DNA of 64,000 bases, taken from Anarhynchus alexandrinus (lineage: Eukaryota; Chordata; Aves; Charadriiformes; Charadriidae). The notes beneath the pieces are model-generated. The model made no database searches. It saw only the letters and a list, made by a program, of their open reading frames with translations, and was not told the DNA's origin. The position numbers and the translations under genes were made by a program. The stretch spans positions 742,133-806,132 of the forward strand of contig VUYV01000326.1 of NCBI GenBank assembly GCA_008711295.1. Direction: 5' to 3'. Below, piece after piece: positions 1 through 10,800 of this stretch; positions within the stretch are counted from its first letter, which is position 1; the number at the start of each line of letters is the position of its first letter.

Positions 1-384
1 AGCAGTGAGGGACAAGGGGGACGCAGGCTTACAGAGCCGGGATGGGGTCTTGCAAACCAGACCTGCAGAAGACCTTGGCTGCAAGACCTGCTCACCTGCC
101 CCTGCTCACCCTCCTCCGAACCTCACTGCTGCAGGTGTCCACACAGCAGCTCAGTCAGAGCTCACCAGACTGGCAAGGGATGCTGGGTCTGAGTCCACAA
201 CGGATTGTGGTGGGGGATGGACATTGGTCAAGAAGTACAAGGAAGAGGCCAAGTCAGAGCTGTCCCTGCACAGACAGGGAACACGCACTAAAAATATCTC
301 CTCTGCTCTTCCTCTGCCCAGCCCAGAGAATTGAAGGAACCATGACTAAGGCTCCCCCGGCACTGGCACACGCCAGCAACTCAC

Positions 385-562
385 ATGCAGGAGGGAGCCC
401 CCAGCTCTCGGATGTATTTGCACTCGCCGTGAATACAGAAATCCTTGTACTTCCGCAGGCACGGGTCTCTCTTCTTCCCCAAGCCTTTGCCTTTTCTTCT
501 TTTATTCCCGTTCCCTTTTTTCTTGGGAGTAACCAGGCCTTGAGGCTTTGACAGGAAAGCAA
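385..562 (-). CDS. HBEGF: HBEGF coding exon 3: heparin-binding region and start of EGF domain
   Basis: The acceptor is a pyrimidine-rich tract ending in CAG at 565-563, and the donor is GTGAGT at 384-379. The exon starts in phase 1 and ends inside an Ile codon after APSC. Residues include SKPQGLVTPKKK, the basic KRRKGKGLGKKR run, and three EGF cysteines. It closely matches vertebrate HBEGF in length and boundaries. Confidence 0.95.
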
Positions 563-3416
563 CTGGAAAACAATTGGGGAATGAGAAAACAGCGGTCAGA
601 TCACCTCCGTGCGTCAGAAGGCAGAGCAGCAAACCCCGGGCTGCTACAGCCAGCTCAGCCCTGGCACTCCCACAGCCTTTTGTGCAGCAATCTGCCCCCG
701 AGCAGAGGGGGGGGTTTCCATTTGTGGTTTTTTTGGGTTTTTTTTCAGCTTCTCACAAATATCATGGCCTGTCCAATTCATAAGAACAATTCTCAAGGAA
801 AGAAAGGAATCGGGGAGGGGGAGGGGAGAGGGGTAAACAGGGCTTTATGTATCTCAAATGTTGCTATTATATGCACCAGTTTCCACTGAACACAGAAAAT
901 TGCTATTTGCCCCTTTACTGGCTTTTATTTCCCTGATGAGTGCAGTCTTTTGTAAGACCCTATTCATGGCTCTGACGGACTCTCCTTCCTGTGGGATGCC
1001 TTGCGAACCCGGAGCAGGATTAAGAGAGCAAGCCTGGCTTAATTTTTGGTTTTGCAGAGCCAGAGAGATGGCAAGGGTAGCTTTCCCATGAATTACAAAG
1101 GTATGTTTTAATTGCGGTGCAGGGACTGGTGGCTTTTGGTGCAAGGCCACCTCCCTGCTGGGTTGGTGGGAACCAGAGCACCGGGCTCCTTGCCTGGACA
1201 CGGACCAAAACCAGCAATGTTGCTGGAATAGTTTTAAGACATGCAGATGCCACCCCCCAAAAAAATCAGCCTTCCAGCTTGACCTCGCAAGGTGCTGAGA
1301 TGCTAAAGAGCGCTCACTGCTCCAAGAGGGACTGCTCAGCTCCCCCCGAACCATGGCACTTAATAACTCCAGTGAACCCAGGGAAATGTGAACTAAGCCC
1401 TACGCCATTCCGGGAGGAGAGGGTGGCCAGGTCTAACCTGGCGAGTTGTAACCTGCCTAATTCCTTCTCCACCACTTCCTGATGTACCTGAGCCCATCTC
1501 CTCCTCCCCAGCGAGTGCCTCTCCTGCTGCGGAACACCAATCGCACACCTAGCAAAGTTATTTCACTATTTCGACATCCTTCACATTACACCTGGAGAAA
1601 ACTGATACTCCAGGAAACTCTGCGGCTTGGAGAAACCCCCGGAACCAGGTGAGGCCCCAGGCTCTGCCTCAGGCTGGCAGCAGAGGCTGTCCCCTCCCCT
1701 GTGGGTTATCTCCTGACCCCCCAAGCCACCTCCACTGTCACCACCCCTTCTCTCCAGGGCTCTGTCCCTTAGGACAGCCAGAGAAGATTTGGAAGATCTT
1801 GCTAGTAGGAAAACTGGTCCAGCCCAGGGGGATGCTGAGACTCTCCCCCTACTCAGACACCGTGGGAGCTGTGGCAGAGGAAGGTGCCTTCAACACAAAA
1901 GGCAGGTTTTTTTTGTCCATAGCTCAGCTCAAGGTATCAAGAAAGCGCTCCGAGAGGCTGCAGCTTCAGTAACATCAAACATCCCCCATCCCCTCAGCCT
2001 GTCCCACAGACAAGGGTCAGCCTGTGCCTGCCAGATCGCTTGCTCTAGGACAGAGTCCCCTTCTCGGGGGGATGCACAGAGGAGCAGGCTGGAACATTTT
2101 CCCCACAGCAGGAGGGGTAACAGTGTTTCCTGGGGGCTGCCTGCCCTTGGATGCAAGGGGGTCAGCCCGGTTTCGCAGGTGTTTTGGGTTTTTTTTGTCA
2201 CAGTCCCAAGGAAGCAAAGAAAAAACATGGAAAAAAAGGGGAGGCATGGGCAGAGCACACTCCTCCTGGTGCCAGGTTACTGATCTCAGCATGTCACATG
2301 TGCAAGGCACAGGTACAGGTCACCCTCCTCAGCCTTCGATGGGCCCCCCGTCCCACCCCCACGAGAGTCCCCAGGACGCTCGCTGGTCCCAGGCCGGGGG
2401 AAGAGGAGCCAAGCATGAATGCCCAGCGAGCCTAACAGAGCGACAGTGTCCCCAACGCCCCCGTAGCGGGGACTGCCGGCTGACTAACCCTGCCTAGGTA
2501 TGAGGAGCAGCCGTGCGTAGGCGGTGGGTGAGTCACAGCCGTCCCCTCGCCGCCCGTCACCACGACCACCACCTGGAAGGCAGCACTGGCCCAGCGACCG
2601 GGGGCTGCCGTGTGCCCCGAAGGGCTCTGCCTTCCATCTGGGCAAGGAGCTGGGGGCCCGGGAATCCTTGGGACCCCCATGCCGGGGACTTCGGGGACAC
2701 CGACAGCCCCTGGCACAAGGCGAGAAGCTGCCAAAGTCCAGTCGCTCCGTGCTAGCGCTCCACGGGCCGGCCCCTCTCAGGGCCGCTGCCGAGGGCGCTC
2801 GGTGCCCGGGGACTGGGGGCTCCCCCGCCCCGAAGCGTAGCTGGAACTACTGCCCGGGCACCCGCGGGGCTGAGCCCAGCCCAGCCCGGCCCCTCCGCGC
2901 CCCCCCCGCCNAGCAGCGGGGCCGTGGCCGGGACCGGCGCCCCGCCGCCGCCGCCCTTGTGCAGCACCTCGTTGTGTAGCTCGTCCTGGCCCAGCCCGCC
3001 CGCCGCCGCCGAGCACACTGCGGGGAGGGGACGCGGTCAGGCGGGGCGGCCGGACCCGGCCCGGGACCCCCCACGCGTGACCGAGACAGGGGACGATGTT
3101 TCCGTTTGCCCCCACCCGTGCCCGGGACCAGGGTCGCGTCGCCCGTGCCCAGGACCTCCCACCCGGGACCGCGTACCGGGTCGTGCACCCTTCACCCGGG
3201 AGCGGGGCCGCGTTGCCCGTGCCCGGGACTGTTCCCGCATCGCCCAGGACCACCACCCCCCCGCCCCGTGTCCGGGACCCCACACGCGTGTCCGGCGCTG
3301 GGGCCGCGTTGCCCAGGACCGGGATCGGCGCTGCGCCGCCCGTGCCCGGGACCCTCCCCACGCGTGTCCGCACCTGCCGCCAGCAACGCGTGGATCAGCA
3401 CCGCCCGCCCGTCCAT
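385..3416 (-). CDS. HBEGF: HBEGF, heparin-binding EGF-like growth factor (5' part; exons 1-3)
   Basis: This encodes the membrane-anchored precursor of an EGF-receptor ligand that is shed at the cell surface. Coding exons seen, in minus-strand order, are 3416-3374, 3017-2912 (incomplete) and 562-385. Exon 1 carries the start Met and a hydrophobic signal-peptide core (VLIHALLAAVCSAAAG across the exon 1/2 junction). Exon 3 carries the basic heparin-binding stretch (KRRKGKGLGKKR) followed directly by the first EGF-domain cysteines (CLRKYKDFCIHGEC). The rest of the EGF domain, the transmembrane segment and the cytoplasmic tail would lie left of base 1. Position next to SLC4A9 and ANKHD1 matches amniote synteny. 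The odd point is exon 2: after the N at 2911 the frame no longer resembles HBEGF, so the acidic linker before the SKPQ motif is missing from this assembly. Identity is very secure; the exon 2 end is not. Confidence 0.95.
563..2910 (-). other. HBEGF: HBEGF intron 2 (may include unrecognised exon 2 sequence near 2910)
   Basis: This GC-rich intron has short homopolymer tracts (T runs near 726-745, 1908 and 2186; A runs near 1256 and 2232). I see no other gene, CR1 copy or RNA gene in it. The long open frames at its right end come from high GC content and have no family resemblance. Confidence 0.7.
2911..2911. other. Single unresolved base at the edge of HBEGF exon 2
   Basis: An N sits next to an eight-base C/G-rich homopolymer. 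The HBEGF-like frame ends here, so it probably marks a collapsed or unjoined stretch, not one miscalled base. Confidence 0.7.
2912..3017 (-). CDS. HBEGF: HBEGF coding exon 2 (incomplete)
   Basis: The acceptor CAG is at 3020-3018. The exon completes a Val codon begun in exon 1 and reads CSAAAGGLGQDELHNEVLHK, followed by a Gly/Ala/Pro-rich stretch. This is the end of the signal peptide and the start of the propeptide. The conserved acidic tract expected before exon 3, and a donor, cannot be found past the N, so the 3' end given is only where recognisable coding stops. Confidence 0.8.
3046..3373. repeat. Degenerate GC-rich minisatellite filling HBEGF intron 1
   Basis: Irregular copies of a roughly 30-40 base unit built on CCCGTGCCCGGGACC and GGGGCCGCGTTGCCC recur across the interval (for example near 3117, 3144, 3217 and 3337). 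CACGCGTG motifs recur at 3072, 3281 and 3358. The repeat occupies nearly the whole intron and creates long meaningless open frames on both strands. Confidence 0.75.
3374..3416 (-). CDS. HBEGF: HBEGF coding exon 1: initiation codon and signal peptide start
   Basis: The ATG is at 3416-3414. It encodes MDGRAVLIHALLAA plus one base of the next codon, then a GTGCGG donor. The phase matches exon 2, and the joined product gives a typical short signal peptide. The exon is tiny and would be missed without the exon 2 continuation. Confidence 0.85.
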
Positions 3417-3800
3417 GGCCCGGGGCACACGCGTCCACCTCCGCTCCGCTCGGCCCCGCACCGGCAGCCGCTCTCCGGCGGCGCGGCCCCGCGGCGGGTA
3501 GAAGGCGGCGGGGCGGGGGGAGGCGGGGGGAGGAGGAGCTGCCCCACCATCCCGCCCCCGGGAAGGGCTTCCCCTGCCGCCGCGGTGGGGGGCCTCGCCG
3601 GCCGGAGCCCGCCGGAGCGGGGGGGGAACCGGTGGCTGTGGTCGAGGGGGGTCCCGCCGCTCCGGGGCTGCCGGGGATGGGGGAAGGGGGGTCATCAGCC
3701 ACCGCCGCAGCGGTACCCGTCCCCCCTTGTCCCCAGCCCGGGGCACCCAGCGCCGTGGGGTTGGGGTGCGTGGTGGTGGGGAGCCCCGGGGAGCTGATTA
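3417..3800 (-). promoter_or_regulatory. HBEGF: HBEGF CpG-island promoter and 5' UTR region
   Basis: This CpG-dense, GC-rich DNA lies immediately upstream of the HBEGF start codon on the minus strand. It contains clustered GC-box-like motifs (GGGGCGGGG near 3511, G-rich runs 3505-3540). No TATA box is evident. The exact transcription start cannot be set from sequence. Confidence 0.6.
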
Positions 3801-4954
3801 TCCCTTCAGGGCTGCGCTGCAGCTGTGGAGGGGAGGAGATGGCTGAGGGAAAGCAGAAGGGAGACTTTACTGACTGGCCTCGGGCAGGGGAGAAGCGGGG
3901 GGACCACGGTGTGTACCCTGGCACTCTGTCACAGGGCATCCGCTGGCTGGCGGGACTAGCGCCAAAGGTGGCCTGGGAGGATTCGGGAGGAGCAGCGCAC
4001 CCCGCACCCCGCAAGAAGAGCGTCAGGCAAGAGGCAGGACCTCATGGTTCAAGAGCTAAAACGTCCTTCTGGCCTTGGTCATGGGGTGGCACCCTGACAG
4101 GGGACAGACTTCCAGCCACATGCCACCACGTACTGGCGGGNGAGATCATGGCAGAGACCCTTTTTATCCACGAGCCCACCTTTGTGCACAGATGGAGAGC
4201 CCGACTGTTTCAGTCACGGCTTCATCTCGGAATTCCCTCCCAGTTGGTCACTGTCCTTGTCTCCGCCATCCCAGCCTGTGGCCGTTGTGTTTGGGCGCTG
4301 CCAGTGTTTCTCTGTCCCCTTCAGCGCACTGGCAACCGCTTGTTGTGTTTGGCCTTGTCCTCAGCCCAGGTGACAGCCCAGAAAATGCTGCTGACGCCAG
4401 CGCTGGGCGCGCGCAGAGTCTTGTCCCAGCTCATGCTCAGGTTGGCTGCAGCCCCTTGCTGGTTCCTCGAGGTCCCAAGCCCCCAGTCCCGCTGCCGGTT
4501 TGGGTTCAGCAAGTCGTGATTAAATATTCCTGCCATTGTTGTCAGCGTCTCCAAGGAATACCTCCGGATTTGGCAACCCCACCGCTCACGCCCTCCTTCT
4601 TGCTCAGACATGACTTTTGCAATTGTTTGCTGGATGTTTTTCCTTCCGCCTCCTCCGGCCATCAGCAGCCTGAAAGACTCTGGCAGCAGAGCAAGGCGGG
4701 TCAGTGGTGGCCAGGTCGAGGGCTGCGTCTCTGGGGAGCCCCCCACGCGATGGCCCCCAGTAGGTCTCCGTGTGGGCATGGGATTTTCTCCCCTGCCAGT
4801 TCCCTGCCAGGTCCCCAAGGCCGGGCGTGCGCGGGCAGTGTTGCCGGCTGACCTGGCACCTGGGGAGTGGGAGGCACCAGCTCATGTCAGCTGCCAGGGA
4901 GGTTGTTGGCACAGAGGGCTGGCAGCAGGCAAGGGGGGGGTGCAGGCTGCGGTT

Positions 4955-5040
4955 CCTGTCTGCCTCCTGCTGCCTACCTCCCTGCCTCTGCCTCTCTGCC
5001 TTCTGCTGCCTGTTCCCCTCTGCCTGACACAGCCTCCCCT
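4955..5040. repeat. CT-rich low-complexity tract
   Basis: Imperfect repetition of CTGCCTC/TGCCTAC-type units on the plus strand gives a polypyrimidine run interrupted by G. Confidence 0.65.
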
Positions 5041-5639
5041 GACTCTGCCTCCACAGCTGCCCCCTGCACACCTCCTGCAGCCACCCACAGCTCCCTGGCC
5101 TGCACCCTGCTGCCACCCATGCACCATCCCGTGCCGGGGGCCATGCTGGGGCATCCCTTGCAGGAGGGGGAGGTGGACCCCTGGAAGGTTTGGGTGCCCT
5201 ACGACCTTCCCGGCTCTCCTCATCCATGGGCCCTGCTGACGGGGGTCTCCCCGTGGTCCCCACCCCTGGCCAAGGGCACCCCCCATATGCCGCGGCACCC
5301 GCCTTGGGCAAACGCTGGTATCATAGAGCAAACAGCCTGGCGGGCACAAGGAGCGCAGCTGGGGGGACACGGGGAGCGTGGCTGGGGGGCAAAGGTTGAG
5401 GGAGAGGCAGGTGCCAGGATGCAGCGCCGTGGGCAGTGTTGGTCTCCCAGGAGGGTGGCCCTGTAACAGTGTTTTGGGGACAAGAGGATGGGGTGCAGTG
5501 CGGGTCACCAAGGCCACCCCCAAGTCCCCAGGCCTCCACACAGGCAAGGGGGGCTGGGATGGGGGGACCCGTGGCAGCCCTGAAGCTGGGGGAGGGCAGG
5601 CATGGCAGAGACAGGGGACGGCTGGCCAGATAAGTGCCC

Positions 5640-6000
5640 CCACCAAGGTGTGACCCCCGCCACTGTCTGACCCCCCCTCCCCATGCCGTATGACACCCTG
5701 TCATGCCATGCGATCCCCCCAAACACCACGAGCCCCCCACCACGTGACCACCCCATGGTATGTGAAGTCCCCCATGCTGTGTGAGCCCCACACACAACGT
5801 GGACCCCCACCATGCTGCAGGACCCTCCCCCGTGTGACCCCCCCCATGGGTATGAATCCCCATCACAGTATGTGCGCACCCATCGCTCCATGTCACCCCC
5901 ATAATACTGTGTGAGGCCCCAGACCCTGTGACCCCCCCCACCCCATGCAATCCCCCAAGCCATGTGACCCCACACACACCGTGTGCCCCCCCTCCAGCCT
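5640..6000. repeat. Degenerate minisatellite, CCCCC-CATG-TGTGA type
   Basis: The motif CCCCCCA-(T/C)G followed by TGTGAC or similar recurs about every 15-25 bases across roughly 360 bases. Copies are variable in length and sequence. Embedded CACGTG/CATGTG hexamers result from the unit. The minus strand shows Gly/Trp/His-rich open frames that reflect the repeat, not a protein. Confidence 0.75.
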
Positions 6001-7459
6001 GCAGCCCCCCCAACTCAGGGCAGGCTCCCTCCCTGCTGCATCCATGGGGGAATCACGCCCCAGTGAAGCAGGATCCGGGCGTTTACCCCATCCCCGACCC
6101 CTCCCCAGGCTGCCCCCCCGCCACCACCCTGTTCCCACCCCACACCTTTCCCGGAGGCACTGGGGGTGTCCAAGGAACCAGGGGTGGCCTAAGCCGAACC
6201 TGGTGCCACACGGCTGGGAGGTGCCTCAGCACCCGGGGTGCCCTGGCATGGCTTCTCCCCCATCATGCTGCAGACTGCTGCCTTCTCCTCTCCCGCCTGT
6301 GCTAAAGGGGGGCAGGATGAGGCCAGCCCCATTGGGCAGCTTCTGGTGCTGAAGTGAAGGTGGTTGTGGGGCTGGAAGGAGCCCTGGGAGTCAGCTGTGG
6401 GGGAGGGGATGGGGACAGGCACGAGGGAGGTTTGGTTGTACTTTGGGACGGTGGGGTTGATGGGGAGGGCTGCCCCCACTGCCTCCCCCGGGGCCGTATC
6501 CAGCAACTCCTCAGCCTCAGCTCCCGGCCCATCCACAGTGGGGCTGGTACCAGCACCCCAGGGACCGGCACGCGCCCACCTGTGCTCCCCCGAAATGTGA
6601 CTTTGGCTGTGGTGGCACCTGGCCCTGTGCCGGGCTGCTCCTGGGGCTGAATCCTGCCTGGGGCCAGTGGGTTCCAGCACAACCCGCCTGTGCCGGCCAG
6701 GTGTTTATGTTGCCTGTCGCCGTGTTTGCATTGCACACAACCCATCTGTTTGTTTGCACGGAGCCAAGGGAGCCAAGCCCGGTGACGGTGGCGGCAGGCA
6801 TACCACAGGCAGGGCAAGCACAGGGCGCTGCTCTCCGCTGGCAGCACTGTGCTGGCCATGCCATCTCCCCGTGCCAGGCAGGGTGATGCGGCTGTGCCCG
6901 CATCCTTCCTCCCCGCACATGCTGCAACATCCGCTCACCCACCGCAGCCCATGCGGATGCCCTGTGCACACTGGGATGGCCGCAGCCCTGTTGCGCTCCT
7001 GGCTCTTGCCGTGAGCCCCGCCACTGGCAGCCCCCTCTTGCCCCACTTTGGATTTCCTCAGCAGTGACACATCCTTCCCCAGCGCATGTCCCCACATCCC
7101 GTTTCCTGGGAAAAGCTGCCACAGGGCTGTGCCACCCCTTGTGCCGTGGGAACAGGCACCCTGGCGCAGGCACTGACGCTGCCACTGGCTATCCGGGGTT
7201 GACCTTGCTGTCCCCTCACCAAAGCCTTGTGGGGTGTGGGAGGGCTTGGGGATACACTGCTCCCCCGAGAGCGCCAGTGCAGCTTTGTCCACGCGGGTCA
7301 CTAGAAAGGGGCAGGGGGTTCCCCTGGTCTCTGGCCCAGGTGGGTAGCAGGAGCTGGCCATGCTGAGACCTGCAGGGCTGGCCCCGGTGTTTTGAGATCG
7401 TTGTTTTGGACTCGGCTCCCCTGTATTGGTTTGTGGCCAGTTTAAACTGGTTCCCAGCA

Positions 7460-7467
7460 TTTATAAG
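7460..7467 (+). promoter_or_regulatory. SLC4A9: Possible TATA box of SLC4A9
   Basis: TTTATAAG lies 212 bases upstream of the proposed SLC4A9 start codon in otherwise GC-rich DNA. The distance fits a single 5' UTR of about 180 bases. It is a sequence match only; transcription could also start elsewhere or from an upstream non-coding exon. Confidence 0.35.
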
Positions 7468-7678
7468 GTATGGGATGAGTAGGATCCTGCGAGTGCCGGC
7501 AGCTCTGGAGGGGAGCCCACGCCTCTGGCTCCCAGTGCTGGTGGCCATGGGAGCCCACATGCCCAGGGTGGCCGGACCAGCTCTCCAGGAGGCAGACACC
7601 CACTCACAGCCCAGACCAGAGGGGAGCAATCCTGAAGCTCCCTACCAGGCTTTCAGCTGCAGCATCTTCCCCTCCAGC

Positions 7679-7815
7679 ATGGCCCCAGCGGCCGAGCGAG
7701 CCGGCATTGCCCTGCAGCGGGAAGAGTCGGGGGACGCCACCTGCCCACTGCTCTTCATTCAGCTCAACCAGCTCCTCAGCACCCCGGCGGGGCTGGAGTG
7801 GAGAGAGACGGCCAG
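7679..7815 (+). CDS. SLC4A9: SLC4A9 coding exon 1
   Basis: It starts at the ATG preceding APAAERAG, contains the conserved [10 protein letters not shown] segment and ends in phase 2 at donor GTAGGC. The start is less certain than the end, because the frame stays open upstream to 7406. Confidence 0.8.
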
Positions 7816-10800
7816 GTAGGCATGCCTGCAATGGCCAAGCTGCCTGGCGATGCTTTGGGAAGGCCAGCCTTCGAAAGCCCAACTCTGAAGGAGCCCACGG
7901 TATCTCCCAAGGCTGGTGGTTCCTCAGCCTCAGCCCCAAAGCAGGGCTGCTCGCTGCCCTCTGACCCCACCGGTACCCGCTTCTGCCAGCTTAGGGTGAC
8001 TCGTTTCATGGGAGAGGGTAGGGTGTCAGGCAGGGCACAGGCAGTGACCCTGCACAGGCACCACGGCCTTGCTTCTGCTCCTGCCTTTGCTGCCTCTCCA
8101 AGGCTCCAGCGGCTGCGCTGGGGCTGGGACAATGCTTTGGTGCTCCCCAAATCTGGCTGCCTGTCACACCTCTGGCAGTGACTGGGGGGGATAGGTCAGG
8201 GCAGGCTTGGCTGGGGACAATGGGGCCCAACGGAGAGGAGCTGGGGCTGGTGTGGGGCAGGAGCGTAGCTGGGATGTCCCTGTGCCCCACACCACCACTC
8301 TGCAGCTCGGCAGGGGCACAGGGACATGGGCTATGGGGATCCAGAGGCAGCGACGAGTCTGCCCCAGAGGTCAGAGGGGTCTAGGAGGGGTGGGCAAAGC
8401 CACCAGGCTGTGGCTGTGACAGCTCTCCCCAGCAGCCAGCCCTCTTCTCCCCAGCATGGCTGTCCATCAGCAGGACCTGCTCTGCCAGGGCACGCTCTCC
8501 TCGTGCAGCACGCCGAGCCACCCCGCAGCAGCGCGCCCACCCATGGGGACAAAGGGAAGCTCTGTTTGCGCCCGGCATTAAAATATTTGGCATGGCCTGA
8601 GCGTGGCAAACAGCTCCAGACACTTCTGTTTGGAATCCAGCAAGCGCTGCTAATGGCAGGGCAACCCCCAGTCCCAGCACAGGCTGGGGACGGGTGGGTT
8701 GGGAGCAGCCCTGTGGAGAGGGACTGGGGGATACTGGTGGGTGACAGACGGGACGTGAGCCGGCACCGTGCACTTGCAACCCAGAAAGCCACCAACATCC
8801 TGGGCTGCATCACTGGCAGTGTGGCCTCCAGGTCGGGGAGGGGATGCTCCCGCTCTGCTCTGATCTGGGGAGACCCCCCTGGGTCACTGCCCCCAGCTTG
8901 GGGGTCCCCAGCACAAGACACATGGACCTGTGAGAGCGGGGCCAGAGGGGGCCACCAAAATGGTCTGAGGGCTGGGACAGCTCTGCCATGGAGAGAGGCT
9001 GAGATTTGGGGTTGTTCAGCCTGGAGATAAGAAGGCTCCAGGGAGACCTTGTAGGAAAAGGAAAGATGGATAGAGACTTTTTACCAGGGCCTGTAGTGAC
9101 AGGACAAGGGGCAGTGGTTTTAAACTGCAAGAGGGCAGGGCTAGATTGGACATAGGGAAGAAATGTTTCCCTGTGAGGGAGGTGAGACACTGGCCCAGGT
9201 TGCCCAGAGAAGCTATGGCTGCCCCATCCCTGGAGGTGTTCAAGGCCAGGTTGGACGGGGCTTGGAGCAACCTGGGCTGGTGGGAGGTGTCCCTGCCCAT
9301 GGCAGGGGGTGGGACTGGGTGATCTGTGATGGTTCCTTCCAACCCAAACCATTCTGTGATCTCATGACTGTTGAAATCCCCCTGATCAGGAGATCAGAGC
9401 AAGGTGTGGGTCAGCAGGAATGGGGACATGACTGCTGAGGGTGCCCACCTGACTCTGCTCCACAAGCCCACTGCAGCCCTCTCTGAGCCCCCCAAAGCCC
9501 TGCCTGCCTGTGCCAGCCCCATGCCAAGCTCAGTGATGGACCCAAGCTCCAGCTCCCGCTGCCTGGCACAGGGCATGGGACTACCCTGTTGCTGACACCA
9601 TGCATCTCCCCGGGCAGGTGGATAAAGTTCGAGGAGAAGGTGGAGGATGGTGGGGAGCGCTGGAGCGCGCCCCACATCCCAGCCCTCCCCCTGCATAGCC
9701 TCTTCCAGCTGAAGACATGCCTGCAGAAGGGGACAATGCTCCTGGATTTGGATGCCCTCAGTTTCAAGGAAATAATCGGTACGTGGGGAATGCAAAGGTC
9801 CCCTCCTGGGATGGGCTGGTCACCCAAGAGGGACCAGGCCACCAGGAAGCCCCTGTATAAAAGCACTGATGCATGATAGCCGGGTACCTGGGGTGGCTGT
9901 CTGCTACTCCAGCAAAGTGGGCTTTTCCCTGGGCAGCCCTGCACCGGCCAGCAAACCAGGGGGACTCAGGGTTGTCCCCATCCTTGTTGCAGACAAGGCG
10001 CTTTCTACGCAGCCCGAGGAAGCAGAGCTGCAGCCCGAGCTGAGGGAACGCCTGGCAGCCCTCCTGCTCTGCCAACCACAGCACCAGCCCACCAAATCCC
10101 CTCTGCAGCTCCTCGCCGAGCTCAGCCTCTCTCCCTGCCGAGGTAGGCACGGTGCCTGGCCATGGGTGGTGACATGGCTGTCCCACTGGCTATCTCTCTG
10201 CTGCCACCAGCCTGGGGCAATACTTATGCTGGCCATTCACGTGCACACGCATTTTGCTACTTTCTTCCTGTCTTTGCAGGGAAGGCCAAAAGCTGGTCTG
10301 ATCCCGGAGCCCAGCTCTCCGAAACGCCTCTTAAGGAGCAGGTAAGGCAGGACGGAGCTGAGCTGAGAGCAGCTGCTGCATCCCGGCTGCCCAGCGCTGC
10401 ATCCCTTTCCTTTCAGCTCAGAAACCGATTTAAGAAGAAGGTCCCACGGGGGGCCGAAGCAGCCCACGTTGCCGTCGGTGAAGTTGAATTCCTGGAGAAG
10501 CCCTTCACCACCTTCATCCGCCTCAGGCGAGGGGTGGTCCTTGGATCGCTGGCCGAAGTCGCTCTCCCCAGCAGGTAAATGGAGCATGGCCCGTGGTCCT
10601 GCGCCCCCTTTTGTCCTTGTCTCCCCACTCCCTCCTGCACAGAACAAGGCTTTGCTTTGCAAAAGCAAAGGGTATGGCACCAAATGCCATGTGCAGTCCA
10701 AGAACCCCGGCTCGCTGTTTCCCCTTCTGCTTTTCCCAGCTCCTTAAGGAGCATCCGGGAATAGGCTGAGAGTGGAACGTCTGTTGGAAAGCCTTGGGGG

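Larger units (their letters stand above)
3801..7459. other. HBEGF-SLC4A9 intergenic interval
   Basis: This GC-rich spacer separates two genes that diverge in transcription. It contains one N at 4141, a CT-rich tract (about 4955-5040), the minisatellite at 5640-6000 and T/C-rich patches. The long open frames here show no recognisable domain and no splice-consistent coding, so I call no gene. Confidence 0.65.

Noticed and set aside
2924..4519. Long plus-strand open frame of over 500 codons
   Set aside because: It crosses the HBEGF CpG island antisense and is explained by extreme GC content plus the intron 1 minisatellite. It has Arg/Pro/Gly bias and no recognisable domain.
5321..6013. Gly/His/Trp-rich minus-strand frames resembling a repeat protein
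   Set aside because: They are generated by the CCCCC-CATG-TGTGA minisatellite in all frames; codon content follows the DNA repeat.
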